A stretch of DNA of 64,000 bases from Streptomyces sp. MP131-18 (lineage in GTDB: Bacteria; Actinomycetota; Actinomycetes; Streptomycetales; Streptomycetaceae), in the NCBI RefSeq assembly GCF_001984575.1, contig NZ_LZNS01000001.1, positions 7,269,012 through 7,333,011 on the forward strand, given 5' to 3'. The notes beneath the pieces were generated by a model. It saw only the letters and a program-made list of their open reading frames with translations, was not told the DNA's origin and made no database searches. Shown here in pieces: positions 1-12,124 of this stretch. Within the stretch, counting starts at the first letter, position 1. The number at the start of each line of letters is the position of its first letter. The position numbers were made by a program, and so were the translations under genes.

Positions 1-25
1 GCGGGCGAAGGGCACCGGCCCTGCG

Positions 26-31
26 TAGGCT
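26..31 (+). promoter_or_regulatory. Candidate -10 box of a leaderless M24-like gene
   Basis: TAGGCT lies six bases before the ATG at 38, and no Shine-Dalgarno sequence precedes that ATG. This spacing places transcription start at or next to the start codon, as in leaderless Streptomyces mRNAs. The -35 region would fall at the very edge of the window and is not convincing. Confidence 0.4.
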
Positions 32-37
32 CGACCC

Positions 38-1150
38 ATGTCCGAGGTACACGCGGCCAGACGGTCGCGGCTGCGGGCCCGCCGTGCGTCGGCGGGTGCC
101 GAGGCCGCCCTGGTGTCCCGGTCGGCCAACGTCCGCTATCTGGCGGGCCCGGCGCCGGCGGGAGCCGTGCTGCTCGTGGGCCACTCCGGCGCCGACGTGC
201 TGTTCGCCCACTGGAATCCGGCGGGCGATCCGGCCGGTCCGCGCCCGGCGGGCGACGACGGGCTGCGCAGCGTGGCCCTCGGCGCGGATGTCGACCCGGC
301 GGTGACCGCCGCCGCGCAGGCGGCGCGGGACGGCGCGGCGGCGCTGTCCGTCGAGGAGCACCACCTGACGGTGGCCAGGCACCGTGCCGTGGCCGCGGTG
401 GTCCCCGACCTGGTGCTGAACGACCTGGACTGCGCGGTGGAGCGGCAGCGGCTGGTGAAGGACGAGGACGAGATCGCGGCCCTGCGGTCCGCGGCGGAGA
501 TCACCGACCGGGCGCTGGGGGAGCTGCTGGAGTCGATCCTCGTCGGCCGGACCGAGCGCCATCTCGCCCTTGAGCTGGAACGGCGCTTGGTGGACCACGG
601 CGCGGACGGTCCGGCGTTCCCCACCTCGGTGGCGACGGGCAGCCACTCCGGTCTTGCCGGGCACCGGCCGACCGACCGGCGCGTGGAGGAGGGCGATTTC
701 CTCACCGTCTGCCTGGGGGCCCGTTTCCGCGGCTACCGCTGTCAGATCGGGCGGACGTTCGTCATCGGAACGAGCCCGGCGGACTGGCAGATCGAGCTCT
801 ACGAGGTGGTCTTCGCAGCCCAGCGGGCGGCCCGGGAGGCGCTGGCGCCCGGGGCGGAGTACCGGTCGGTGGACCGGGCGGCGCGGGACGTGCTGGACGC
901 CGCAGGGCACGGCAGATCGCTCGGGCCCGTCACGGGGCACGGGGTGGGGCTGGAAATCGGGGAGGACCCTCAGTTGGCGCCGGCGGCCATGGGTAGACTG
1001 GGCCCTTGCGTTCCGGTCACCGTCGAGCCGGGAGTCCATCTTCCAGGCCGGGGCGGTGTCCGGATCGACGATACGCTCGTCGTCCGCTCACCGGCGGACG
1101 GCGGACCCGAGCTACTCACCATCACGACCAAGGAGCTCCTCGCCCTCTAG
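38..1150 (+). CDS. M24-family (Xaa-Pro aminopeptidase-like) protein, probably not a metallopeptidase
   Basis: This 370-residue protein has the creatinase/aminopeptidase-P layout: an N-terminal domain to about residue 140, then a pita-bread M24 domain. The fold is clear, including TGHGVGLEIGEDPQ around His301 and VEPG at Glu330. However, the two aspartates expected as metal ligands are Cys225 (in VCLGARF) and Gln236 (in CQIGRT), and the last glutamate is Asp344 (RIDD). Three of five dinuclear-metal ligands are therefore changed, so peptidase activity is doubtful. It lies 70 bases upstream of efp in the same direction. A binding or regulatory role is possible but is inference. Confidence 0.85.
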   Translation: MSEVHAARRSRLRARRASAGAEAALVSRSANVRYLAGPAPAGAVLLVGHSGADVLFAHWNPAGDPAGPRPAGDDGLRSVALGADVDPAVTAAAQAARDGAAALSVEEHHLTVARHRAVAAVVPDLVLNDLDCAVERQRLVKDEDEIAALRSAAEITDRALGELLESILVGRTERHLALELERRLVDHGADGPAFPTSVATGSHSGLAGHRPTDRRVEEGDFLTVCLGARFRGYRCQIGRTFVIGTSPADWQIELYEVVFAAQRAAREALAPGAEYRSVDRAARDVLDAAGHGRSLGPVTGHGVGLEIGEDPQLAPAAMGRLGPCVPVTVEPGVHLPGRGGVRIDDTLVVRSPADGGPELLTITTKELLAL

Positions 1151-1220
1151 GCCCTGCCAGGGGGTCGCGCGAGGAAACCGCGGTCACCTCAAGCAGCATT
1201 CGGTAGGAGATTCCGCGACC

Positions 1221-1787
1221 GTGGCCACCACGAACGACCTCAAGAACGGCATGGTGCTCAAGCTCGACGGGGGCCAGCTGTGGTCCGTTGTCGAGTTCCA
1301 GCATGTGAAGCCCGGCAAGGGCGGCGCATTCGTGCGCACCAAGCTCAAGAACGTACTCTCCGGCAAGGTGGTCGACCGGACCTTCAACGCCGGCACCAAG
1401 GTCGACACGGCGACCGTGGACCGACGCGGTATGCAGTTCTCCTACAAGGACGGCAGCGACTTCGTCTTCATGGACACCCAGACGTACGACCAGCTGTACG
1501 TCAACCCGGAGACCGTGGGCGAGGCGGCCAACTACCTCCTGGAGGGCCAGGACTGCACGGTCGCCATCTACGAGGAGAATCCGCTGTTCGTGGAGCTTCC
1601 CGCGGCGGTCGAGCTGGTCATCGAGTACACGGAGCCGGGCGTCCAGGGCGACCGCTCCACCGGTGGCACCAAGCCGGCCAGGCTGGAGACCGGCTACGAG
1701 ATCGGCGTGCCGCTCTTCATCACGACCGGCGAGAAGATCAAGGTCGACACCCGCTCCGGCGAATACCTTGGCCGGGTGAACAGCTAA
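1221..1787 (+). CDS. efp: Elongation factor P
   Basis: This 188-residue protein matches the normal three-domain length of EF-P, which binds the ribosome between the P and E sites and relieves stalling at polyproline. The N-terminal KOW-like domain contains VKPGKGGAFVRTKLKN, whose loop lysine is the usual modified position. The C-terminal OB domain ends in TRSGEYLGRVNS, as expected. The start is the GTG at 1221 (MATTNDLKNGMVLKLDGG); AGGAGA lies about ten bases upstream. Its stop is two bases before the nusB start, so the two genes are translationally adjacent. Confidence 0.97.
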   Translation: MATTNDLKNGMVLKLDGGQLWSVVEFQHVKPGKGGAFVRTKLKNVLSGKVVDRTFNAGTKVDTATVDRRGMQFSYKDGSDFVFMDTQTYDQLYVNPETVGEAANYLLEGQDCTVAIYEENPLFVELPAAVELVIEYTEPGVQGDRSTGGTKPARLETGYEIGVPLFITTGEKIKVDTRSGEYLGRVNS

Positions 1788-1789
1788 CC

Positions 1790-2215
1790 GTGGCTGCCCG
1801 CAGCAAGGCCCGCAAGCGTGCCCTCCAGATCCTCTTCGAGGCCGATCAACGCGGCGTCCCGCCGGTCGACGTCCTCGCGGACTGGGTGCGGCTCGCCCGG
1901 ACCGACGACCGGCAGCCGCCGGTCAGCGAGTACACCCGGGAGCTGGTCGAGGGCTTCGCCGCACATGCGGAGCGCATCGACGAGCTGATCACGCAGTACA
2001 CCGTGAGCTGGCCGCTGGACCGCATGCCGGTCGTGGACCGCAATATCCTGCGGCTGAGCACCTTCGAGTTGATCTGGCAGGACGGCACGCCCGACGCCGT
2101 CGTGCTGGACGAGGCGGTGCAGCTTGCCAAGGAGTTTTCCACGGACGACTCCCCGTCCTTCGTCAACGGCCTGCTCGGCCGTCTGAAGGACCTCAAGCCC
2201 ACGCTCCGCCGCTAG
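1790..2215 (+). CDS. nusB: Transcription antitermination protein NusB
   Basis: NusB binds boxA RNA with S10 (NusE) in the rRNA antitermination complex. The protein is 141 residues, all alpha-helical by composition. It contains the family signatures ARSKARKRALQILFEADQRG near the N-terminus and DRNILRLSTFELIW plus EAVQLAKEFSTDDSPSFVNG in the C-terminal half. The GTG start at 1790 is two bases after the efp stop, which points to one transcript. A strong hairpin follows the gene and separates it from convergent bldD. Confidence 0.95.
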   Translation: MAARSKARKRALQILFEADQRGVPPVDVLADWVRLARTDDRQPPVSEYTRELVEGFAAHAERIDELITQYTVSWPLDRMPVVDRNILRLSTFELIWQDGTPDAVVLDEAVQLAKEFSTDDSPSFVNGLLGRLKDLKPTLRR

Positions 2216-2226
2216 ACCGCCGTGGA

Positions 2227-2256
2227 CTGCCGGGGCGGGTCCGCCCGCCCCGGCAG
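2227..2256. terminator. Bidirectional terminator between nusB and bldD
   Basis: A perfect 13-base-pair GC stem (2227-2239 with 2244-2256) closes on the loop TCCG. It sits between the convergent nusB and bldD stop codons. There is no U-tract, which is common for Streptomyces terminators. Confidence 0.75.
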
Positions 2257-2280
2257 GCCGGTGATCCACCGGCGAAGGCG

Positions 2281-2781
2281 TCAGCCTTCCTCGGCCTGCA
2301 CCGCCCGGCGCGCGTCCGCGCCCAGCACGCCCCAGCTGATCAGCTGCTCGGTCAGGACGGACGGCGACTGGTCGTAGATCACGGCCAGGGTGCGCAGGTC
2401 GTCCTGCCGGATCGACAGCACCTTGCCGTTGTAGTCGCCGCGCTGGCTCTGGATCGTCGCGGTGTACCGCTGGAGCGGGCCCGCCTTCTCGCTGGGCACG
2501 TGGGCCAGGCGCTCCAGGTCGAGCACGAGCTTCGGCGGCGGCTCGGCGGCACCCCCGGGCGTCGAGCCGGGCAGCAGCTCCTGCACCGGGACGCCGTAGA
2601 AGTCCGCCAGCTCCGCAAGGCGCTGCACGGTCACGGCACGGTCGCCGCGCTCGTAGGAGCCGACGACGACCGCCTTCCAGCGGCCCTGCGACTTCTCTTC
2701 GACGCCGTGAAGCGACAGACCCTGCTGGGTGCGGATGGCGCGGAGCTTGGCCCCGAGCTGTTTGGCGTATTCGCTGGACAT
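2281..2781 (-). CDS. bldD: Developmental master regulator BldD
   Basis: This 166-residue protein has an N-terminal XRE-type helix-turn-helix (about residues 8-66, including LSLHGVEEKSQGRWKAVVVG) and a C-terminal domain. BldD represses sporulation genes during vegetative growth and dimerises through cyclic-di-GMP bound by its C-terminal domain. That domain contains the family RQDDLR segment (IRQDDLRTLAVIYDQSP), which corresponds to the known RXD-X8-RXXD type of c-di-GMP motif. The ATG at 2781 is preceded on the minus strand by GGGGAG. An operator-like palindrome lies 24-43 bases upstream, consistent with known autoregulation. Confidence 0.95.
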   Translation of the reverse strand: MSSEYAKQLGAKLRAIRTQQGLSLHGVEEKSQGRWKAVVVGSYERGDRAVTVQRLAELADFYGVPVQELLPGSTPGGAAEPPPKLVLDLERLAHVPSEKAGPLQRYTATIQSQRGDYNGKVLSIRQDDLRTLAVIYDQSPSVLTEQLISWGVLGADARRAVQAEEG

Positions 2782-2804
2782 GTGTCTCCCCGGACGGCTA
2801 CTTC

Positions 2805-2824
2805 GTAACTCACTGTGAGGTTAC
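2805..2824 (-). promoter_or_regulatory. BldD autoregulatory operator
   Basis: GTAACTCACTGTGAGGTTAC is a palindrome with the TCAC/GTGA core typical of BldD boxes. A second half-similar segment, TTACGCAGCGTGA, abuts it at 2821-2833. It lies just upstream of bldD in the bldD-pyrR divergent gap. BldD repression of its own promoter is established in Streptomyces; the site assignment here is by motif. Confidence 0.7.
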
Positions 2825-2931
2825 GCAGCGTGATATCTCCCGTCAAGCCGGGGCCGCAGAGTGGGCCTCTGACCTGGGAGAATGCGGAGGGTGCCAATCG
2901 GCCTGCTATCCTCGGCGCCGATCGGCCAGAC

Positions 2932-2972
2932 GTCCTTTAAGGCCCGTCCCGTGAGGCGGGGAAGGAGGTCCT
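2932..2972 (+). promoter_or_regulatory. PyrR-binding RNA element overlapping the pyrR ribosome binding site
   Basis: The leader immediately before pyrR carries CCCGTGAGGCGGGGAAGG, which fits the conserved PyrR-binding loop (purine-rich GAGG core in a stem closed by CCCG/CGGG at 2948-2951 and 2957-2960). A lower stem can form between CCTT (2934-2937) and AAGG (2962-2965). The pyrR Shine-Dalgarno AAGGAGG (2962-2968) lies within this element. PyrR bound with UMP would hide it. I see no antiterminator/terminator pair, so translational repression, as described for mycobacteria, is likelier than attenuation. Confidence 0.75.
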
Positions 2973-2978
2973 TTTCGT

Positions 2979-3551
2979 ATGGACGCAAGGGAATCCCCGG
3001 CACGCTCCGTCCTGGAGGCGCCGGACATCGCGCGGGCTCTCACCCGCATCGCCCACGAGATCGTCGAGCGCGCCAAGGGCGCCGACGACGTGGTGCTTCT
3101 CGGCATTCCGACCCGCGGCGTGTTCCTCGGCCGCAGGCTCGCCGCCAAGCTGCGGGACATCACCGGCCATCCGGTACCCGTCGGCTCCCTCGACATCACC
3201 ATGTACCGCGACGACCTGCGGCTGCGGCCGGCCCGCGCGCTGGCGCCGACGGACATCCCAGGCGACGGCATCGACGGACGCCTCGTCGTGCTGGTGGACG
3301 ACGTCCTGTTCTCCGGCCGCACCATCAGGGCCGCGCTCGACGCGCTGGGCGACATCGGCCGCCCCCGCGCCGTTCAGCTCGCCGTCCTGGTGGACCGGGG
3401 GCACCGGGAGCTGCCGATCCGCGCCGACTACGTCGGCAAGAACATTCCGACGTCGCTGCGGGAGACGGTCAAGGTGCTGCTCACCGAGGAGGACGGCCGC
3501 GACGGCGTGCTGCTCGGCGTGCGCGAGCACACGCCGGCCGGCGAGCGCTAG
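2979..3551 (+). CDS. pyrR: Bifunctional pyr operon regulator / uracil phosphoribosyltransferase PyrR
   Basis: This 190-residue protein is a type I phosphoribosyltransferase. The PRPP loop is LVVLVDDVLFSGRTIRAALD (about residues 103-122). The N-terminal half has the PyrR segments RIAHEIVERAKG and IPTRGVFLGRRLA. PyrR proteins bind pyr mRNA in response to uridine nucleotides and also convert uracil plus PRPP to UMP. The ATG at 2979 has AAGGAGG ten bases upstream, inside a PyrR-binding element, so the gene is probably self-regulated. It is the first gene of the pyrimidine operon. Confidence 0.96.
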   Translation: MDARESPARSVLEAPDIARALTRIAHEIVERAKGADDVVLLGIPTRGVFLGRRLAAKLRDITGHPVPVGSLDITMYRDDLRLRPARALAPTDIPGDGIDGRLVVLVDDVLFSGRTIRAALDALGDIGRPRAVQLAVLVDRGHRELPIRADYVGKNIPTSLRETVKVLLTEEDGRDGVLLGVREHTPAGER

Positions 3552-3610
3552 CGCGCCGCCGCGCTCGGTCCCGTCCCCAGCACGCTTCCCTCTCCCACGG
3601 AAGGCACCTG

Positions 3611-4600
3611 ATGAAGCACCACCTCATCTCGGCCACCGATCTCACCCGCGACGACGCCGTGCTGATCCTCGACACCGCCGAGGAGTTGGCCCGCGTCGCG
3701 GACCGGCCGATCAAGAAGCTGCCGACGCTGCGCGGCCGCACTGTCGTCAACCTGTTCTTCGAGGACTCCACCCGCACCCGCATCTCGTTCGAGGCGGCGG
3801 CGAAGCGGCTCTCCGCCGATGTGATCAACTTTTCCGCCAAGGGCTCGTCCGTCTCCAAGGGCGAGTCGCTGAAGGACACCGCGCTGACCCTGGAGGCGAT
3901 GGGCGCCGACGCGGTCGTCATCCGCCACCACGACTCCGGCGCCCCGCACCGGCTGGCCACCTCGGGCTGGATCGGCGGTTGTGTGGTCAACGCGGGCGAC
4001 GGCACGCACGAGCACCCCACGCAGGCGCTGCTCGACGCGTTCACGCTGCGCCGCCGCCTGGTCGGCGGCCGGAACGGCGGCGCGGGCGCCGACCTTTCCG
4101 GTCGGCGCGTCACCATCGTCGGCGACATCCTGCACAGCCGGGTCGCCCGTTCCAACGTGCACCTGCTGACCACGCTCGGGGCGGAGGTCACGGTGGTCGC
4201 GCCCCCGACGCTGCTGCCCATCGGCGTCTCCCACTGGCCGTGCGAGGTCTCCTACGACCTGGACGCGGTCCTGGCCAAGTCCGATGCCGTGATGATGCTG
4301 CGCGTCCAGCGCGAGCGGATGAACGCCGCCTACTTCCCGACCGAGCGCGAGTACGCCCGCCGCTACGGACTGCACGGCGCCCGGATGGCGCGGATGCCCG
4401 AGCACGCCATCGTGATGCACCCCGGCCCGATGAACCGCGGCATGGAGATCACCGCGGAGGTCGCGGATTCGCCGCGCTGCACCGCCGTGGAACAGGTATC
4501 CGGCGGCGTCAGCGTCCGCATGGCCGTCCTGTACCTGCTGCTCGGCGGCGCCTGGCCCGCCGACACCGCCCGCACCGACGAGAACGGACAGCCCGCATGA
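3611..4600 (+). CDS. pyrB: Aspartate carbamoyltransferase catalytic subunit
   Basis: PyrB joins carbamoyl phosphate and aspartate in the committed step of pyrimidine synthesis. The 329-residue length is normal for the catalytic chain. Carbamoyl-phosphate signatures are FEDSTRTRISFE near residues 45-56, SVSKGESLKD, and HPTQALLD. The ATG at 3611 follows a GGAAGG Shine-Dalgarno. No pyrI regulatory chain is present. Its stop overlaps the pyrC start by four bases (ATGA), which indicates coupled translation. Confidence 0.97.
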   Translation: MKHHLISATDLTRDDAVLILDTAEELARVADRPIKKLPTLRGRTVVNLFFEDSTRTRISFEAAAKRLSADVINFSAKGSSVSKGESLKDTALTLEAMGADAVVIRHHDSGAPHRLATSGWIGGCVVNAGDGTHEHPTQALLDAFTLRRRLVGGRNGGAGADLSGRRVTIVGDILHSRVARSNVHLLTTLGAEVTVVAPPTLLPIGVSHWPCEVSYDLDAVLAKSDAVMMLRVQRERMNAAYFPTEREYARRYGLHGARMARMPEHAIVMHPGPMNRGMEITAEVADSPRCTAVEQVSGGVSVRMAVLYLLLGGAWPADTARTDENGQPA

Positions 4601-5892
4601 CCCACACCGAGCGCACCCTCATCCGCGGCGCGCGCATCCTCGGCGGATCGCCGCGGGACCTTCTGATCGACGGTGAGACGGTCGCCGAGGTGGGCACCGG
4701 CCTGTCCGCGGCCGGCGCGGCCGTCGTCGAGGCGGACGGGCTGATCCTGCTGCCCGGCCTGGTCGACCTGCACACGCACCTGCGCGAGCCGGGACGCGAG
4801 GACTCGGAAACGGTCCTCACCGGCACCAGGGCCGCCGCGGCCGGCGGGTTCACCGCCGTGCACGCCATGGCCAACACCTTCCCCGTCGCCGACACCGCAG
4901 GCGTCGTCGAGCAGGTCTGGCGTCTGGGTGCCGAGTCCGGCTACTGCGACGTCCAGCCGGTGGGCGCCGTCACCGTCGGTCTTGAGGGCAAGCAGCTGGC
5001 CGAGCTGGGCGCCATGCACGAGTCGGCGGCGCGCGTCGTCGTCTTCTCCGACGACGGCAAGTGCGTCGACGACGCGGTGATGATGCGGCGCGCCCTGGAG
5101 TACGTGAAGGCGTTCGACGGCGTCATCGCCCAGCACGCGCAGGAGCCGCGGCTGACCGAGGGCGCCCAGATGAACGAGGGCATCGTCTCCGCCGAGCTGG
5201 GGCTGGCCGGCTGGCCCGCCGTCGCCGAGGAGTCGATCATCGCGCGCGACGTGCTGCTCGCCGCCCACGTCGGCTCCCGCGTGCACGTCTGCCACCTGAG
5301 CACCGCCGGCTCGGTGGAGCTGGTGCGCTGGGCCAAGTCCAAGGGCTGGCAGGTCACCGCCGAGGTGACGCCCCACCACCTGTTGCTCACCGACGACCTG
5401 GTGCGTTCCTACGACCCGGTGTTCAAGGTGAACCCGCCGCTGCGCACCGAGGAGGACGTGATGGCGCTGCGGGAGGCCCTGGCCGACGGCACCATCGACT
5501 GCGTCGCCACCGACCACGCCCCGCACCCGCACGAGGACAAGGACTGCGAGTGGGGCGCCGCGGCCATGGGGATGATCGGCCTGGAGACCGCGCTCTCCGT
5601 CGTCCAGCACACCATGGTCGACACCGGGCTGCTGGACTGGCCCGCCGTCGCCGACCGGCTGTCCGCCCGCCCCGCCGCCATCGGTCGCCTCGGCGGCCAC
5701 GGCCGGCCGGTCGCGGCGGGCGAGCCCGCCAACCTGACGCTTCTGGACCCCGCGCACCGCGCCGTCGTCGAGCCGGGCGCGTTCGCCTCCCGCAGTCGCA
5801 ACACGCCCTACCGGGGACGCGAGCTGCCCGGCCGGGTACTGCACACGTTCCTGCGCGGCCGGGCCACCGTGCGGGACGGGGTCCCGGTATGA
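4597..5892 (+). CDS. pyrC: Dihydroorotase
   Basis: This 431-residue amidohydrolase closes carbamoyl aspartate to dihydroorotate. The metal-binding motif DLHTHLREPG is near residue 50. The later zinc and catalytic segments are FSDDGK, CHLSTAGSVELVRWAK, TPHHLLL and ATDHAPH (about residue 310). These mark the long, class I type of bacterial dihydroorotase. The gene overlaps pyrB by four bases and the next open reading frame by four bases, so it lies in the middle of a tightly packed operon. Confidence 0.96.
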   Translation: MTHTERTLIRGARILGGSPRDLLIDGETVAEVGTGLSAAGAAVVEADGLILLPGLVDLHTHLREPGREDSETVLTGTRAAAAGGFTAVHAMANTFPVADTAGVVEQVWRLGAESGYCDVQPVGAVTVGLEGKQLAELGAMHESAARVVVFSDDGKCVDDAVMMRRALEYVKAFDGVIAQHAQEPRLTEGAQMNEGIVSAELGLAGWPAVAEESIIARDVLLAAHVGSRVHVCHLSTAGSVELVRWAKSKGWQVTAEVTPHHLLLTDDLVRSYDPVFKVNPPLRTEEDVMALREALADGTIDCVATDHAPHPHEDKDCEWGAAAMGMIGLETALSVVQHTMVDTGLLDWPAVADRLSARPAAIGRLGGHGRPVAAGEPANLTLLDPAHRAVVEPGAFASRSRNTPYRGRELPGRVLHTFLRGRATVRDGVPV

Positions 5893-6524
5893 CCGCGGCG
5901 CTGTACCACCTGCTGGCCGAGGAGCAGACGGAACGCAGGTCCCAGGAGGTGACCGACTGGGCCGCCCGCATCGGGTGGATCGTCGGCATCCTGTTCTTCC
6001 TCGTGCTCGTCTACTGGCTGATGCGCGAGGGCTGGAAGTGGCGGGCCGTGCTCCAGGGCGACGTGCCCGCGCTCACGCCCGCGCCGGCTGTCCCCGCGGA
6101 CCCCCGGCTGCACCTGACCGGCCGCTACCACGGCACCACGACGGCGGGCCAGTGGCTGGACCGCATCGTGGCCCACGGCCTCGGGGCCAGGAGCCGCGCG
6201 GAGGTGACCCTCACCGACGAGGGCGTGACCGTGCTGCGCCCCGGCGCGACCGACTTCCACATCCCGGCCGGCCGCGTGCGCGGCGCGCGCCTCGACAAGG
6301 GCATCGCGGGCAAGGTCCTCACCGAGGGGGGCCTGCTCGTCATCACCTGGGAGCACGGCGGCCGGCTGCTGGACTCGGGCTTCCGCGCGGACCGGGCGGC
6401 CGAGCACGCCGCGTGGGTCGGGGCGCTCGGCCCGTTCACGCCGCACGAAGACCCCGGCCGGGACCACCGTGAGCCGAGCGACACCCGTGAGACCCGCAAG
6501 ACCCGTAAGGAAGGTGCACGATGA
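5889..6524 (+). CDS. Membrane-anchored PH-like domain protein within the pyr operon
   Basis: The function of this 211-residue protein is not known to me. An N-terminal cytoplasmic stretch is followed by one hydrophobic segment, GWIVGILFFLVLVYWLM (about residues 32-48). A soluble beta-rich domain follows (LHLTGRYHGTTTAGQW to about residue 190) that resembles small bacterial PH-like domains. A charged tail rich in RETRKTRK ends it. It overlaps pyrC by four bases and carA by four bases, so it is translated with the pathway enzymes. A scaffold at the membrane is a possible role but is inference. Confidence 0.85.
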   Translation: MTAALYHLLAEEQTERRSQEVTDWAARIGWIVGILFFLVLVYWLMREGWKWRAVLQGDVPALTPAPAVPADPRLHLTGRYHGTTTAGQWLDRIVAHGLGARSRAEVTLTDEGVTVLRPGATDFHIPAGRVRGARLDKGIAGKVLTEGGLLVITWEHGGRLLDSGFRADRAAEHAAWVGALGPFTPHEDPGRDHREPSDTRETRKTRKEGAR

Positions 6525-7655
6525 CCACCGCCCCGCGGCACACCGCCACGGCCCCCGCCGTGCTGGTTCTCGAGGACGGCCGGGCCTTCCACGGCCGTGC
6601 CTACGGCGCGGTCGGCGAGACCTTCGGGGAAGCCGTGTTCGCCACCGGCATGACCGGCTACCAGGAAACGCTGACCGACCCCTCGTACCACCGTCAGGTG
6701 GTCGTGATGACCGCCCCGCACATCGGCAACACCGGCGTGAACGACGAGGACCCGGAGTCCCGCCGCATCTGGGTCGCCGGCTACGTCGTCCGCGACCCGG
6801 CCCGCATCCCGTCCAACTGGCGCTCGGTGCGGCCCCTGGACGCGGAGCTGGCGGGCCAGGGCATCGTCGGCATCAGCGGCGTCGACACCCGCGCCCTCAC
6901 CCGCCACCTGCGCGAACGGGGCGCCATGCGCGCGGGCATCTTCTCCGGGCCCGCACTCAGCGACGAGGAGACGCTCCTGACGCGCGTCAGGTCGGCGCCG
7001 CCCATGGTCGGCGCCGACCTGTCCGCGGAGGTCGCCACGACGGAGCCCTACGTGGTTCCGGCCATCGGTGAGAAGCGCTACACCGTCGCCGCGATCGACC
7101 TCGGCATCAAGGGCATGACTCCCCACCGGATGGCCCAGCGCGGCATCGAGGTGCACGTCCTGCCCGCGACCGCGACGCTGGAGGAGGTGTACGCCGCGGG
7201 TCCGGACGGGGTGTTCCTCTCCAACGGCCCGGGCGACCCGGCGGCCGCCGACCACCCGGTCGCGCTGACGCGCGGCGTGCTGGAGCGGCGCACCCCGCTG
7301 TTCGGTATCTGCTTCGGCAACCAGATCCTCGGCCGCGCCCTCGGCTTCGGCACGTTCAAGCTGAAGTACGGCCACCGCGGCATCAACCAGCCGGTGAAGG
7401 ACCTGGCCACGGGCCGCGTCGAGGTCACCGCGCACAATCACGGCTTCGCCGTCGACGCGCCGCTCGACGCGGTCTCGGAGACCCCGCACGGGCGCGTCGA
7501 GGTCTCCCACGTCTGCCTGAACGACGACGTCGTCGAGGGGCTGCGGCTGCTGGACCGCCCGGCCTTCAGCGTGCAGTACCACCCCGAGGCCGCCGCGGGT
7601 CCGCACGACGCCGCCTACCTCTTCGACCGCTTCGTCTCCCTGATGGAGGATCAGC

Positions 7656-7663
<8 letters not shown>
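6521..7663 (+). CDS. carA: Carbamoyl-phosphate synthase small (glutaminase) subunit
   Basis: CarA releases ammonia from glutamine for CarB. The 380-residue protein has the family N-terminal domain (VLVLEDGRAFHGRAYGA, GMTGYQETLTDPSY) and a class I glutamine amidotransferase domain. The nucleophile lies in GICFGNQILGRALG near residue 268; the usual motif is GICLGHQ, so Phe and Asn replace Leu and His here. The His-Glu pair is in QYHPEAAAGPHD. The start overlaps the preceding PH-like gene by four bases, and the end overlaps carB by eight bases. Confidence 0.97.
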
Positions 7664-10963
<3,300 letters not shown>

Positions 10964-10967
<4 letters not shown>

Positions 10968-12124
10968 CCGCCGTGCCCGGCTACCCGCTGCTCTTCGACA
11001 CCGTCCTGCGCCGCCTCGACGCCGAGCGCGCCCACCACCTCGCGTTCGCCCTCATCCGCGCCGCATCCCGCGTGCCGGGGCCGCGGGGGGCGGTGCGCGG
11101 TGCGTTCGCGCCGCGGCATCCGGCGCTGCGCGTGCGGGCGCTCGGCCTGGACCTGCCGGGCCCGTTCGGCCTGGCCGCCGGCTTCGACAAGAACGCGGTC
11201 GGGGTCCCGGGCCTGGCCGCCCTCGGCTTCGACTTCGTGGAGATCGGAACGGTCACCGCGCGGCCGCAGCCGGGGAACCCGGCGCCGCGCCTCTTCCGCC
11301 TGCCGCGCGACCGCGCCCTGGTCAACCGGATGGGCTTCAACAACGACGGTGCCGCCGCCGTCGCGGCCCGCCTGGCACGCCGCCGCGCCACCTGGCCCGT
11401 GGTCGGCGTCAACATCGGGAAGACCAAGTCCGTCCCCGAATCGGGGGCCGTCGCCGACTACATCGCCTCCACCGAGCGCCTGGCCCGTTACGCCGACTAC
11501 CTCGTCGTCAACGTCTCCTCGCCGAACACCCCGGGGCTGCGCGACCTCCAGGCCGCCGACCGGCTGCGCCCCCTGCTCGCCGCCGTCCGCGAGGCGGCCG
11601 ACCGCAGTTCGCCGGTGCGACGCGTGCCGCTGCTGGTGAAGATCGCCCCCGACCTCGCCGACGAGGACGTCGACGCGGTCGCGGACCTCGCCGCCGAATC
11701 GGGCCTCGACGGCATCGTCGCGACCAACACCACCATCGGCAGGGACGGCCTCGCCACGGATGCGGCGGCGGTGGACGCCCTCGGGGCCGGCGGGCTGTCC
11801 GGTGCGCCGCTGAAGGCGCGCTCGCTCGCCGTGCTGCGCCGCCTGTACGCGCGGGTCGGCGACCGGCTGACGCTGATCGGCGTCGGCGGCATCGAGACGG
11901 CCGAGGACGCCTGGGAACGGGTGCTGGCCGGTGCCACCCTGATCCAGGGCTACAGCGGCTTCATCTATGGCGGCCCTGGCTGGGCCCGCACCATCCACCG
12001 CGGACTGGCCGAGCGGCTGGCCGCGAGCCCGTACGCGACGCTCGCCGACGCCGTCGGCGCCTCGGCCCGCGCACCGGCGCCGGGCACGGCCGCACCGGGC
12101 CCGGCAGCGAAGGAGGCACCGTGA
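10964..12124 (+). CDS. pyrD: Dihydroorotate dehydrogenase (quinone), class 2
   Basis: PyrD oxidises dihydroorotate to orotate and passes electrons to quinone. The protein is 386 residues. It has the N-terminal membrane-association helix typical of class 2 (residues 1-40), FMN-site segments GLAAGFDKNAVGVPGLAALG and MGFNNDGAAAVAARL, and NVSSPNTPGLRDLQ with the serine base. The distal FMN-phosphate site is IGVGGIETAEDAWERVLAG. An Ala/Pro-rich tail follows. GTG start and stop codons overlap carB and pyrF by four bases each. Confidence 0.96.
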
